Assembly (NCBI GenBank): GCA_016870855.1
Contig: VGAF01000010.1
Location: 1 to 22,030, forward strand
Direction: 5' to 3'
Source: Actinomycetota bacterium
GTDB lineage: Bacteria; Actinomycetota; Actinomycetes; Nanopelagicales; Nanopelagicaceae
Length of the DNA stretch: 22,030 bases
Within the stretch, counting starts at the first letter, position 1; each line of letters starts with the position of its first letter. A program made the translations under genes and the position numbers. This document shows positions 1 through 7,061 of this stretch, one piece after another. The notes under the pieces are model-generated. The model ran no database searches, had not been told where the DNA came from, and was given only the letters and a program-made list of their open reading frames with translations.

Positions 1-245
1 CGACCAAAGTGACCGCCAACGCTCTTTACACCGCTATTAACCGAGGCGCTGCTCGCAACATCCATCACAACGCCAAAGACGCGCTCGCCACTTGGATCGA
101 TTGCGGCTACTGCAGCTTTAGCTTCGCTCTCACCCAGATCTGAGATTGCGATGTCATAACCTTCAGCGAAGAATTTCTTAGCGGTAGCTAGTCCAATTCC
201 ATGTGCGCTACCAGTAATTAGCGCGACCGGACGGGGCGTGCTCAT
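1..245 (-). CDS. SDR-family oxidoreductase, N-terminal part (runs off window)
   Basis: Partial gene: only about the first 81 codons lie inside the window. Reading the minus strand from the ATG at 243-245 gives a Rossmann start with the dinucleotide-binding motif TGSAHGIG at residues 11-18, and an acidic residue in SDLGE after beta-2 that suggests NAD preference (inference). This is the usual N-terminus of a classical short-chain dehydrogenase/reductase, which oxidises or reduces a hydroxyl/keto substrate in the cytoplasm. The Ser-Tyr-Lys active site lies outside the window, so function and completeness cannot be judged. Its ATG overlaps the TGA of the upstream enolase-superfamily gene in an ATGA junction (242-245), implying translational coupling and membership of the 2539-to-1 operon. 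Confidence 0.85.
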   Translation of the reverse strand, partial: MSTPRPVALITGSAHGIGLATAKKFFAEGYDIAISDLGESEAKAAVAAIDPSGERVFGVVMDVASSASVNSGVKSVGGHFG

Positions 246-1366
246 GCGTAATTCAACTTCACTTCATCCCAACGAGGTGGGCCGGCGAGCGCATCGCTCT
301 CATCTGGGAAGTCGGGGAGGTCAAAGCGCCAACCGATGTCGCTCTTGCTTCCATCTTTCGCAGCTTTTGCCTTAATGAATTCCGCGAATGGATCAACGCT
401 GGCGCCCGGAGCGGAGAGTTCTACGGAGAAAGTCGGTGCATCAAGGATGGATGCGACTTGATGGTGGATTGCGTCGTAAACATGCCACGAGATTGACATT
501 CCACTTTTTACAAAGTAATCGTTGAGCAAGATCATCCGCGACAATCCACCTTGGCAAGTCGTATCTAGTCGGAGCATGTCAACCGCACCAGTCTCGACAA
601 AAACTTGTGGGTGATAGAGATGCGCCTCATCATCACCGCTGGTTAGAGGTACATCAAGGATCCGTCGAAGTTCGACTAACTCCGCGATGCTCCCAGGGAT
701 AAATGGATCTTCAACCCAAGCAAGATCAAGTCCCTTTACAATTTCAAGTGCATCGTTAGCGGTTCGGCATGACCAGGCAAGATCAACGGAGACGGGGCAG
801 AGCTTGGTAGCAACTGCAGCTTCAAGTCGTTCGCGAGTTAACTTGGCAGTTGCGCCAACTGGAAGTTTTACACCTACGGCGCCGGCCGTTACCGCCGCTT
901 CAACTTCCCAAGCAATCTCTTCGGGGCCGCGCGAGGGTGGATAACCAATGACCGCCCAAATCGGGTGTTTCTTACTGGTTTTCCCATGACTTGCAACTAC
1001 GGTCACTCCCTTATGGCGAGCGACCGCTTCGTGCGCCGCTAAGTCAACGAGTGATAGACCGCGCAGCGCAGCGCCTGATGAGATTGGCGAACTCATCCGC
1101 CGTATCAATTTGTCGAAAGTTGAAACTGGATCGCCATCAAAGATCTCTTTATAGGGAGCTGCAATCACTTCATTTACGCACTCCGATACCGGCGTGGAGC
1201 GATCAAGGGAGAATGCGTTACCACGAGTGCCATCTTCTAATTCGACAGTAACGACGGCAAAGCCACGGGCTTTGATGATGTATTGGCCGAGCGCAACCGG
1301 ATTCGGTAGGCGGAGCGTTACGCGTCGCGCACTAACCGACTTTATCCCCGGTATTGCGCTAGACAT
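242..1366 (-). CDS. Enolase-superfamily (mandelate racemase-like) dehydratase/epimerase
   Basis: A 374-residue cytoplasmic enzyme of the mandelate racemase/muconate lactonizing branch of the enolase superfamily, which abstracts a proton next to a carboxylate with the help of Mg2+. Visible landmarks: first-strand lysine in VGVKLPVG (K167), metal ligands D195 (SVDLAW), E219 (WVEDPF) and an acidic cluster SGDDE (245-247), then D268 (RLDTT) and a histidine in SWHVYD (H295), the D/H pair typical of mandelate racemase-type bases. The usual second lysine of the K-x-K motif is replaced: the sequence is K-L-P. Proton abstraction may therefore rely on H295 (inference). Its start overlaps the stop of the upstream SDR by one base (TAATG). 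It is only distantly similar to the other three enolase homologues here. The substrate is unknown. Confidence 0.88.
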   Translation of the reverse strand: MSSAIPGIKSVSARRVTLRLPNPVALGQYIIKARGFAVVTVELEDGTRGNAFSLDRSTPVSECVNEVIAAPYKEIFDGDPVSTFDKLIRRMSSPISSGAALRGLSLVDLAAHEAVARHKGVTVVASHGKTSKKHPIWAVIGYPPSRGPEEIAWEVEAAVTAGAVGVKLPVGATAKLTRERLEAAVATKLCPVSVDLAWSCRTANDALEIVKGLDLAWVEDPFIPGSIAELVELRRILDVPLTSGDDEAHLYHPQVFVETGAVDMLRLDTTCQGGLSRMILLNDYFVKSGMSISWHVYDAIHHQVASILDAPTFSVELSAPGASVDPFAEFIKAKAAKDGSKSDIGWRFDLPDFPDESDALAGPPRWDEVKLNYA

Positions 1367-2148
1367 TAGTCACGATTCCAAGGGATGCGTCGCGGCGTGA
1401 AACCACCATCGATAGTTAGCATCTCACCGGTTATATAACTCGCATCATCAGATAAGAGGAACTTCACACCAGCGGCAATCTCAGAAGCCTCACCAAAGCG
1501 CTCCATCGCATGCATCAATCGGATATTTGGATCGACGCGACCAGAGCGAATTCCTTCTTCCAATAAGGGGGTATTGATGTAACCAGGAACTACGGCGTTG
1601 ACGCGAATTCCAAATTCAGCCCATTCCACAGCGAGCGTTCGAGTAATTGAGTCGATTCCGGCTTTGGATGCGGCATATGAAACCCGGCGCGGCCAACCGA
1701 AGATATGGGAGACGGATGAGAAGTTGACGATTGCGCCCCGCGATTTATTCTTGATCCAGAAGCGCCCGGCTGCTTGATTGCAGAAGAACGTTCCATCAAG
1801 GTGGCAGCCCACCATTGCCCGCCACTCTTCAGGCGTCGTATCAATACTTGCCTTATTGGTCGCAAAGCCGGCGGCCGCAGTCAACCCAGAGAACTTTCCG
1901 CGCCAGGCAATAGCGCCAGCGAAAGAGTCTTGAACTGATTGGTAATCGGAGACATCGGTTTTCCAGAATTTGCTCCGTTCTGCGCCGAATTCAGCGTGTA
2001 ATTCTTCAATTCGCCCCTCTTTCATATCGAGGAGAGCGACATGAAGATCGGGCCAATCGCGCATTAGACGCTGAGCAGCTGCGAAACCGAGACCGCTGGT
2101 GCCACCAGTGATGACAATCGTTTCGTGCTTCAAAGGTTCAAGGCTCAT
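1366..2148 (-). CDS. SDR-family oxidoreductase
   Basis: A complete 260-residue classical short-chain dehydrogenase, the usual family length. The cofactor motif TGGTSGLG is at residues 14-21. D41 ends beta-2 (VALLDMK), suggesting NAD(H). The active site is S144/S145 (VNFSSVS), Y158 and K162 (SYAASK). The usual NNAG motif is altered to AAAG (91-94). The C-terminus has the typical ITGEMLTIDGG motif. It likely oxidises a hydroxyl group of an intermediate in the cytoplasm; the substrate cannot be read from sequence. It lies one base after the Rid-like gene and overlaps the enolase-superfamily gene by one base, so all are probably co-transcribed. Several SDRs in one island suggest successive redox steps. 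Confidence 0.9.
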   Translation of the reverse strand: MSLEPLKHETIVITGGTSGLGFAAAQRLMRDWPDLHVALLDMKEGRIEELHAEFGAERSKFWKTDVSDYQSVQDSFAGAIAWRGKFSGLTAAAGFATNKASIDTTPEEWRAMVGCHLDGTFFCNQAAGRFWIKNKSRGAIVNFSSVSHIFGWPRRVSYAASKAGIDSITRTLAVEWAEFGIRVNAVVPGYINTPLLEEGIRSGRVDPNIRLMHAMERFGEASEIAAGVKFLLSDDASYITGEMLTIDGGFTPRRIPWNRD

Positions 2149-2149
2149 A

Positions 2150-2539
2150 TCAACCTACGTAGAGCGTCATCTCAACTTCGACGCATAGCTCGGGGAGCAT
2201 TAGTCGACTGATTTCGACAAATGATGATGCTGGAAGAATCTGGGCGAAGAATTCGCCATGGGCCTTGGCAACTTGTTGCCAATCATCAATATTTGTCATA
2301 AAGACGCGAGTGCGAATCACATCTTCATAGGTAGCGCCGAGTTGCTTTACCGCCTTCTCAATCTCCTCAAAAATATATTTGGTCTGGCCGTAAGCGTCAT
2401 TGGGGAACATGACCTTGCCATCGTGGGTAGTTGAGCTTGTTCCAGCAACTTCAATCAAGTTTCCCATCCGGACTGCGCGTGAGTAGCCAACAATCGGGGA
2501 CCAAGGACGATTTCCATCAACACGACCAACGTTCTTCAA
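2150..2539 (-). CDS. Rid (YjgF/YER057c/UK114) family protein lacking the catalytic Arg
   Basis: A small trimer-forming Rid-family protein. I place the start at the TTG at 2537-2539, giving 129 residues (the family length is about 130), because AGGAG lies eight bases upstream. The longer reading frame to 2644 adds 35 residues with no family resemblance. Family features: IEVAGTSS near residue 30, VIRTRVFMTNIDDW (75-87) and the end SFVEISRL...VEVEMTLYV. In RidA, Arg105 in PAR-S binds the imino acid carboxylate. Here the same position is Ser (PASS, residue 105), so imine/enamine deaminase activity of the RidA type is doubtful. It is the first gene of the minus-strand operon continuing through SDR, enolase homologue and SDR. 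It may act on an enamine or ketene-like intermediate (inference). Confidence 0.83.
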   Translation of the reverse strand: MKNVGRVDGNRPWSPIVGYSRAVRMGNLIEVAGTSSTTHDGKVMFPNDAYGQTKYIFEEIEKAVKQLGATYEDVIRTRVFMTNIDDWQQVAKAHGEFFAQILPASSFVEISRLMLPELCVEVEMTLYVG

Positions 2540-2682
2540 TTCGCACACTCCTGAGTTATTACCTAGTTGATTTTCCGGCCTCCTGGCCATCGAGTTGAGG
2601 CTAACAGCCGCCCATGGCCGGGTCAATAATCTTTCTGGTAACAACCCTTAACAAACCCATTACTCTTTATTAGGCTTCCAAT
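2540..2682. promoter_or_regulatory. Divergent intergenic region between Rid-like and DoeB-like genes
   Basis: A 143-base spacer from which two operons diverge. It holds the Rid gene's SD (AGGAG on the minus strand, 2548-2552), the promoter of the DoeB-like pair, a short palindrome GGCC-TCCT-GGCC at 2577-2588, and a spaced inverted repeat TGGCCAT/ATGGCC (2584-2590 and 2614-2619). No copy of the GGAAACG operator found elsewhere in the window is present, so these two operons may be controlled by something else. The short palindromes could be an operator, but nothing else supports this. Confidence 0.4.
2648..2676 (+). promoter_or_regulatory. Promoter of DoeB-like pair, predicted leaderless
   Basis: TTAACA (2648-2653), a 17-base spacer, then TAGGCT (2671-2676). 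Exactly six bases (TCCAAT) separate the -10 box from the ATG at 2683, which puts the expected transcription start on the A of the start codon. There is no Shine-Dalgarno sequence, as expected for a leaderless transcript. Confidence 0.6.
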
Positions 2683-3726
2683 ATGTCTCGTACCGCAAGT
2701 TGCACGATTGATCTAGCAGCCGAGGGTAAGTCGAGCGGTTACATCCAGATCGGTGACTCAACCAACACAAGTGGTTGGGCAAATCACTGTGTTCCCATCA
2801 TCTCGATAAAGAATGGCGCCGGACCGCGCTTGTTATTGCTCGCGGGTAACCATGGCGACGAATATGAGGGTCAAATCGTCGCTACCGAACTCTCTCGCCG
2901 GCTACAAGCTAGTGAGATACGTGGCCAGGTCATCATCATCCCGTGCCTCTCGCAAGAAGCCTCTCAGAACGGAAATCGCCTATGGAATAACGGCGCAAAT
3001 TTCAATCGCATTTTTCCCGGTAATGAAGATGGAACAATCAACGAAAAACTAGCGTTTTTCCTATCTAACAATCTCTTTCCAACCTGCGATGTAATCGTTG
3101 ATATGCATAGCGGTGGCCGGAGCATGGCATTCATTCCAAGCTCAAATATGGTCTGGGTCTCCGATCTTGCGCTCCGCAAAGTCATGCTCGCAAATATGCT
3201 CGCTTGGAATACCGAGTATCACATGATTGGCGGCGAGCAACCTTCGACAAATCCATACTCACTCCTACCCGGCGATGTAGTTCGCCAAGGAAAATCTCTT
3301 TCAACGGGTGAGTTCGGTGGTTGTGGTTGGACAACTGCTGAGACCGTCAAAATCATTCGCGATGGGCTACATGACTTTATGCGCGCACTTGGCATCTTGA
3401 ATGGTGAATACAAGACGCGCACCGAGCGCGGCCTTCCGGAAGCGAAGATCCTAGATTTTCGCGAAGGCGATGCTTATGTGACCGCTCCTTGCGATGGAAT
3501 CTATGAGAATTGCGTCGACCTTGAAGATGAAGTGAAGGCCGGCGACTTAGTTGGCCAATTACACGATTTCAATCATCCAGATCGCAAACCAATTCCGGTT
3601 TATGCAGGTCGCGCCGGAGTAATTAGCGTGGTGCGCGGTTATCCGCCGGTAAAGACCGGCGATGTGGTCTGCACCATCGGAATCTTGCGGAAGAACATCG
3701 CTGAATTTGAAGCGGCGGGTAATTGA
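2683..3726 (+). CDS. DoeB-like succinylglutamate desuccinylase/aspartoacylase family zinc deacylase (copy 1)
   Basis: A 347-residue metal-dependent deacylase of the AstE/AspA family, closest by motif to DoeB (N-alpha-acetyl-diaminobutyrate deacetylase of ectoine breakdown). Zinc ligands are H57 and E60 in GNHGDEYEG and H142 in DMHSGG. N106/R109 in NFNRIFPG belong to the substrate-binding loop, and E210 in STGEF is the expected catalytic glutamate. The C-terminal 90 residues form the beta barrel typical of the family. No signal peptide, so cytoplasmic. Predicted to cleave an N-acyl or amide bond next to a carboxylate. No other ectoine genes are nearby, so the ectoine role is not supported. The stop overlaps the ATG of a paralogue in the same register. 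Expressed from a leaderless promoter. Confidence 0.87.
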   Translation: MSRTASCTIDLAAEGKSSGYIQIGDSTNTSGWANHCVPIISIKNGAGPRLLLLAGNHGDEYEGQIVATELSRRLQASEIRGQVIIIPCLSQEASQNGNRLWNNGANFNRIFPGNEDGTINEKLAFFLSNNLFPTCDVIVDMHSGGRSMAFIPSSNMVWVSDLALRKVMLANMLAWNTEYHMIGGEQPSTNPYSLLPGDVVRQGKSLSTGEFGGCGWTTAETVKIIRDGLHDFMRALGILNGEYKTRTERGLPEAKILDFREGDAYVTAPCDGIYENCVDLEDEVKAGDLVGQLHDFNHPDRKPIPVYAGRAGVISVVRGYPPVKTGDVVCTIGILRKNIAEFEAAGN

Positions 3727-4739
3727 TGAGTGGCACAGTAACGCCTTCCTTCTCACTTTCGGCAACCGGACGCACAGCCGGCTACCTCAAAGTTGGCGAC
3801 TCAACTAACTCCAGCGGATGGGCAACCTTCCATCTACCAATCATCAATTTGAATTCAGGAAGCGCACCGAAGGTTTTGGTTATTGGCGGGAATCATGGCG
3901 ATGAATATGAAGGCCAATTCGCCGCCGCTGATCTCGCAGCAAAGTTAGATCTTGCAAAGTTACGTGGCCAGATCATCGTAATTCCCTGCCTTTCACTACC
4001 CGCCTCATATGCAAGTACGAGGCTCTGGCCCACAGGTGAGAACTTCAATCGCCTCTTTCCCGGTGATGAAAATGGCTCAATTGCCCAGAAACTTGCCCAC
4101 TACCTTGCTACCGAGTTAATTCCTTATTGCGATGCTGTTGTTGATTTACATAGCGGTGGCCGCGGCCACTACTTCTTCCCAAGTGGAACTGCGAGCGTGC
4201 CAACTACTGGTGACGGCGCTGCGAGCCTGCTTGACAATGTCACTGCTTGGCAGACCGAGTACGCCATCATCTTTCCATCTCAACCACGCACCAATGTAAC
4301 TGCGCTCTTGCCTGGCTTCGCAGCTGCCGCCGGTAAGTCAATCTTCACCGCTGAATTAGGTGGCGCCGCTGTTGCAACGGCGCGCTCAGTTGGAATTGCA
4401 AAGCGCGGCCTGGCCGGCGTACTTAGCCGGATTGGCGTTACTTCATCAGGGGAAGATAAGCCTGAACTTCGAACTAAGAAATTTGTTGATATGCGCGCCC
4501 CCGAGGCGTATCACAACGCTCCGGAGGCCGGGTTATATGAGAACCTCAAGCCCGCAGGAAGTGCCGTGCGCGCCGGCGAATTGATTGGACGGATTCACTT
4601 TACCGATTCTCCTAATCGACCCGCCGTTGATATTCAAGCAAATTGCGCCGGGGTAATCGGTGTGATTCGCGGCTATCCAAGAGTAAAAGTTGGCGATTGC
4701 ATCGCTGTGATCGGACCGGTGCGCGAAACTATCGATTGA
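3726..4739 (+). CDS. DoeB-like succinylglutamate desuccinylase/aspartoacylase family zinc deacylase (copy 2)
   Basis: A 337-residue paralogue of the preceding gene. Starting at the ATG at 3726 (TGATG overlap with the upstream stop), its motifs fall at identical residue numbers: H57/E60 in GNHGDEYEG, H142 in DLHSGG, N106/R109 in NFNRLFPG and E210 in TAELGG. It is therefore also expected to be an active zinc deacylase. A TTG immediately upstream (3723) would add one residue and cannot be excluded. Sequence differs clearly from copy 1 around residues 150-200 (substrate loop), so the pair may form a hetero-oligomer or act on different acyl groups (inference). Its 3' end overlaps the convergent MmgE/PrpD gene by 11 bases. 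Confidence 0.87.
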   Translation: MSGTVTPSFSLSATGRTAGYLKVGDSTNSSGWATFHLPIINLNSGSAPKVLVIGGNHGDEYEGQFAAADLAAKLDLAKLRGQIIVIPCLSLPASYASTRLWPTGENFNRLFPGDENGSIAQKLAHYLATELIPYCDAVVDLHSGGRGHYFFPSGTASVPTTGDGAASLLDNVTAWQTEYAIIFPSQPRTNVTALLPGFAAAAGKSIFTAELGGAAVATARSVGIAKRGLAGVLSRIGVTSSGEDKPELRTKKFVDMRAPEAYHNAPEAGLYENLKPAGSAVRAGELIGRIHFTDSPNRPAVDIQANCAGVIGVIRGYPRVKVGDCIAVIGPVRETID

Positions 4740-5916
4740 GTTGCAACAGCTCGCTTAGATCGCTGCGAATCTGTGCATCTGCATTTGATGATGCAATCCG
4801 ATGGGCAATTCGCGATAGATCCAGGCTCTTGGCTCCGGCTAGCGCGCTCCACTTTTTCGTCAAGAGTCCGCTATCAACTCCAAAGTCTTGCGATAGTGAG
4901 AATGGAATTGTGAGATTTTCACTCTCGGTACTTATCTCAATCAATCCTGCGCTACTTCCAGAATTTGAAGTTGTGACCGAAAAGGCTGCTGGGCCTTGAT
5001 TTTTCACCATTGGATCGCCACTTAGGAGCGTGCTCTTAACAGCCGCGGCGATACTCCACCACTCACCTTTTTCCTCGCTACCTACAAGCGGAAAGATCGG
5101 GGCGGGGGTATGTATCTGAACTCTTCTAATCTCCGTTGCCGAAATCGGTAGCGCGCCTTGGAGCGCAACTAGCGCGCCTTGGCTAAACCCACTCCACGGA
5201 AAATAACGTAAGGAGATTTCACCTAGCGCATTTGTTGGCTTCGTTAGCTCCGAATCAATGAGATCAAATCGAGCAGCTAGACCACCAACGCCATCAATGA
5301 TTTCATCTGGAGCTGGCGCACCATCAATTGCTTCGAGCGTTGCAAGTACTCCCACAACGGTGGCATGGATGCGGGTAAAGCGTGTCGCCCCATTTCTAGA
5401 TATTGAAGCGTTTGCGCCGCCTCCGATGCTGGCACTTGCAAGTTTTAGCGCTCGCTCCGTCGTCTTAGCATCCAACTCAAGTAGGTGAGCGCTCGCCGCT
5501 GTCGCACCGAAGATTCCAGATGTCGCCGTTGCATGCCACTTCTTACTATGCCCGACTTGAAAGATCGAAGCAACGAGGTTGGCCGCCGAATATCCCGCGT
5601 TCATAGCTGGAACGATTCGCGCTGCTTTGATATCGCGAGTAAGAAAGAGCGCGAAGATTGCTGAATTTACGATTGATCCGGGATGAATTAGAAGTTGCCA
5701 ATTCACATCATCAAGATCTCCGTGGCTAGCCGCTCTTGCTAAGTGTGTTGCAAGAGTGAGAGGTTCAGTAACAAAGCGCTGATTGCTGCTTGCTGATACA
5801 ACGCAATGTAAGTAGTCGCTAAATAGTAGTTCTGCGCGTTCGATTTCTTCGGGGCGCATCTCAATTGGCGCGCGGAGCGCGGCAAGGAATTCGCTATCTC
5901 CCCACGCGCGTGACAT
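4729..5916 (-). CDS. MmgE/PrpD family protein (2-methylcitrate dehydratase-like)
   Basis: A 395-residue member of the MmgE/PrpD family, which includes 2-methylcitrate dehydratase, cis-aconitate decarboxylase and iminodisuccinate epimerase-like enzymes. Recognisable blocks: HPGSIVNSAIFAL (78-90), AMNAGYSAANLVASIF (104-119), H123 and WHATATSGIFGA (127-138), and a GGGAN glycine loop after residue 160. The family usually has about 450 residues, so the C-terminal domain is somewhat short. Probably catalyses dehydration or epimerisation of a hydroxy- or amino-polycarboxylate in the cytoplasm. Its ATG directly abuts the LacI stop, so it is co-transcribed with the regulator. Convergent with and overlapping the DoeB-like gene. 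The substrate cannot be inferred. Confidence 0.82.
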   Translation of the reverse strand: MSRAWGDSEFLAALRAPIEMRPEEIERAELLFSDYLHCVVSASSNQRFVTEPLTLATHLARAASHGDLDDVNWQLLIHPGSIVNSAIFALFLTRDIKAARIVPAMNAGYSAANLVASIFQVGHSKKWHATATSGIFGATAASAHLLELDAKTTERALKLASASIGGGANASISRNGATRFTRIHATVVGVLATLEAIDGAPAPDEIIDGVGGLAARFDLIDSELTKPTNALGEISLRYFPWSGFSQGALVALQGALPISATEIRRVQIHTPAPIFPLVGSEEKGEWWSIAAAVKSTLLSGDPMVKNQGPAAFSVTTSNSGSSAGLIEISTESENLTIPFSLSQDFGVDSGLLTKKWSALAGAKSLDLSRIAHRIASSNADAQIRSDLSELLQLNR

Positions 5917-6939
5917 CTAGAGACCGCCTGCAGAGCTTCCTCGCTCGACGAAAAGCGTGTCAATAACGCTCTCCCGCGGGGCTTTTCCGGCTAGCCCCTC
6001 CAAGACAAGTTGGGCGGCTTCGCGACCGATCGCTTCAGGATCGCGATAAACAGTTGAGATATCACCGGAGAAAACTTCAATATAGGGGAGTTCATCAAGG
6101 GCTACGACGGCAATATCTTTACCCATCTCAAGATTACTCTCCTTAAGCGCTTTAGTGACTCCCATCAGCGCGCCAAGTCCACCAGCAACAATTGCAGTTG
6201 GAGCTGGGGTCTTATGTATTAAGGCGCGCGCATGTGCCAAGGCATAATCCGAATCAAAGCCACCGGTTGCTAAGAGATCTTGCGGTACTTCCAATTTGAA
6301 TTCCCGGAAGGCGCGCTCAATTCCTTCTAGGCGACTTCTCGTCGGATAAACATTTGATGAACCGGTGATAAACGCAATATTGCGATGGCCCCGCTCTAAG
6401 AGTTGCTTCGTGGCTAGATATACGCCGGCGCCATGATTTGAGAGCACAGCGCTTACCTTCAAACCACTTACTTGGCGATCTAGCAAGACAATTGGGCAAT
6501 GCGCTGCCGTTAAGTTCTTCTGTAAGTATGGTGAATCTTCCGCAACAAGTGAGGCGATGATTCCATCGACGCGGCGCCGGCGGAGCAGCGCGAAATTACG
6601 CGCCTCGTTATCTACATTTCCATCCGAGTTTACAAGAATCATCGAGTAGCCATTTCGGCGCAGCTCTTGTTCGCAAGATCTTGCAAGAAGCGCAAACATT
6701 GGGCTTGAGATATCGCGGATAACAAATCCGATAGTTCGAGTAACGCCGCTACGAAGAGATTGCGCTACAAGGTTTGGTTCATAGCCGAGGGCGCGCGCTG
6801 CTTCCTCAACGCGCTTTCGCATTTCATCTGACACATCTGGGTGGCCAGATAACGCGCGCGAAACGCTGGAGAGCGCAACGCCGGCGCGGGCGGCGACATC
6901 TCTAATGGTCGCCCGCTGCGAACCGCCCTCTTTCTCCAT
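5917..6939 (-). CDS. LacI-family transcriptional repressor
   Basis: A 340-residue LacI/GalR-type regulator. The helix-turn-helix is at about residues 11-30 (TIRDVAARAGVALSSVSRAL), with the hinge helix LGYEPNLVAQSLRSG at 51-65, then a periplasmic-binding-protein-like effector domain (TRTIGFVIRDISSPMF onward; DSDYALAHARAL, VVALDELPYIEVF). The start ATG (6937-6939) has a good SD, GAGGAGAGG, so unlike several neighbours this is a leadered transcript. It precedes MmgE/PrpD in one transcription unit. The adjacent divergent promoter carries a GGAAACG-type palindrome, the kind of operator this family binds, repeated at two other promoters in the window. Likely a local repressor released by a pathway intermediate (inference). 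Confidence 0.93.
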   Translation of the reverse strand: MEKEGGSQRATIRDVAARAGVALSSVSRALSGHPDVSDEMRKRVEEAARALGYEPNLVAQSLRSGVTRTIGFVIRDISSPMFALLARSCEQELRRNGYSMILVNSDGNVDNEARNFALLRRRRVDGIIASLVAEDSPYLQKNLTAAHCPIVLLDRQVSGLKVSAVLSNHGAGVYLATKQLLERGHRNIAFITGSSNVYPTRSRLEGIERAFREFKLEVPQDLLATGGFDSDYALAHARALIHKTPAPTAIVAGGLGALMGVTKALKESNLEMGKDIAVVALDELPYIEVFSGDISTVYRDPEAIGREAAQLVLEGLAGKAPRESVIDTLFVERGSSAGGL

Positions 6940-6974
6940 TACCTCTCCTCAATCTTCTTATGGCTTCTGCCCCC

Positions 6975-7003
6975 TTGTCGGGGGCCTGGCATCGCGATAC
7001 TCT
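6975..7003 (+). promoter_or_regulatory. Promoter of enolase-superfamily gene at 7062
   Basis: TTGTCG (6975-6980), 17-base spacer, TACTCT (6998-7003). The expected transcription start is near 7010, inside the LacI-type operator, which would block initiation when occupied. Confidence 0.6.
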
Positions 7004-7006
7004 ACG

Positions 7007-7020
7007 CTGGAAACGATTGC
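7007..7020. promoter_or_regulatory. LacI-type operator 1 (CTGGAAACGATTGC)
   Basis: Imperfect palindrome GGAAACG-ATTGC with a central CG, the hallmark of LacI/GalR operators. It straddles the predicted transcription start of the enolase-superfamily gene and lies next to the LacI gene. The same 14 bases occur exactly at 20896-20909, and a more perfect version is at 9089-9098. Confidence 0.72.
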
Positions 7021-7046
7021 GGTAGCGACAATCAGCCCGCACCTAT

Positions 7047-7052
7047 AGGAGG
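7047..7052 (+). promoter_or_regulatory. Strong ribosome binding site that decides a CTG start
   Basis: A perfect AGGAGG. The TTG at 7053 follows it with zero spacing and cannot be used with this SD. The CTG at 7062 lies nine bases downstream, a workable distance, and gives an N-terminus (residues RIAAIET) aligning with MTKIERIET of the paralogue at 17508-18626. Confidence 0.6.
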
Positions 7053-7061
7053 TTGGTTCCC

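Larger units (their letters stand above)
6940..7061. promoter_or_regulatory. Divergent control region between LacI repressor and enolase-superfamily gene
   Basis: A 122-base spacer that holds the plus-strand promoter and operator described separately, the SD of the repressor gene, and a GC-rich inverted repeat GCCCCC-TTGTC-GGGGGC (6969-6985). The inverted repeat overlaps the -35 box of the plus promoter and lies in the repressor's leader. It has no T-tract. Autoregulation of the repressor is plausible because the operator lies between the two genes, but I see no convincing minus-strand -35/-10 pair. Confidence 0.5.

Noticed and set aside
2540..2644. 35-residue N-terminal extension of the Rid-like protein
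   Set aside because: Rid proteins begin near the VGRVDG region, and a good SD precedes the TTG at 2539. The extension has no family similarity.
2683..4739. Ectoine degradation (DoeB)
   Set aside because: Motifs fit DoeB, but no DoeA, DoeC/D or ectoine transporter is present in the window.
6969..6985. GC-rich hairpin GCCCCC-TTGTC-GGGGGC as an intrinsic terminator
   Set aside because: No T-tract on either strand, and it overlaps a promoter -35 box. Left as an unexplained inverted repeat.
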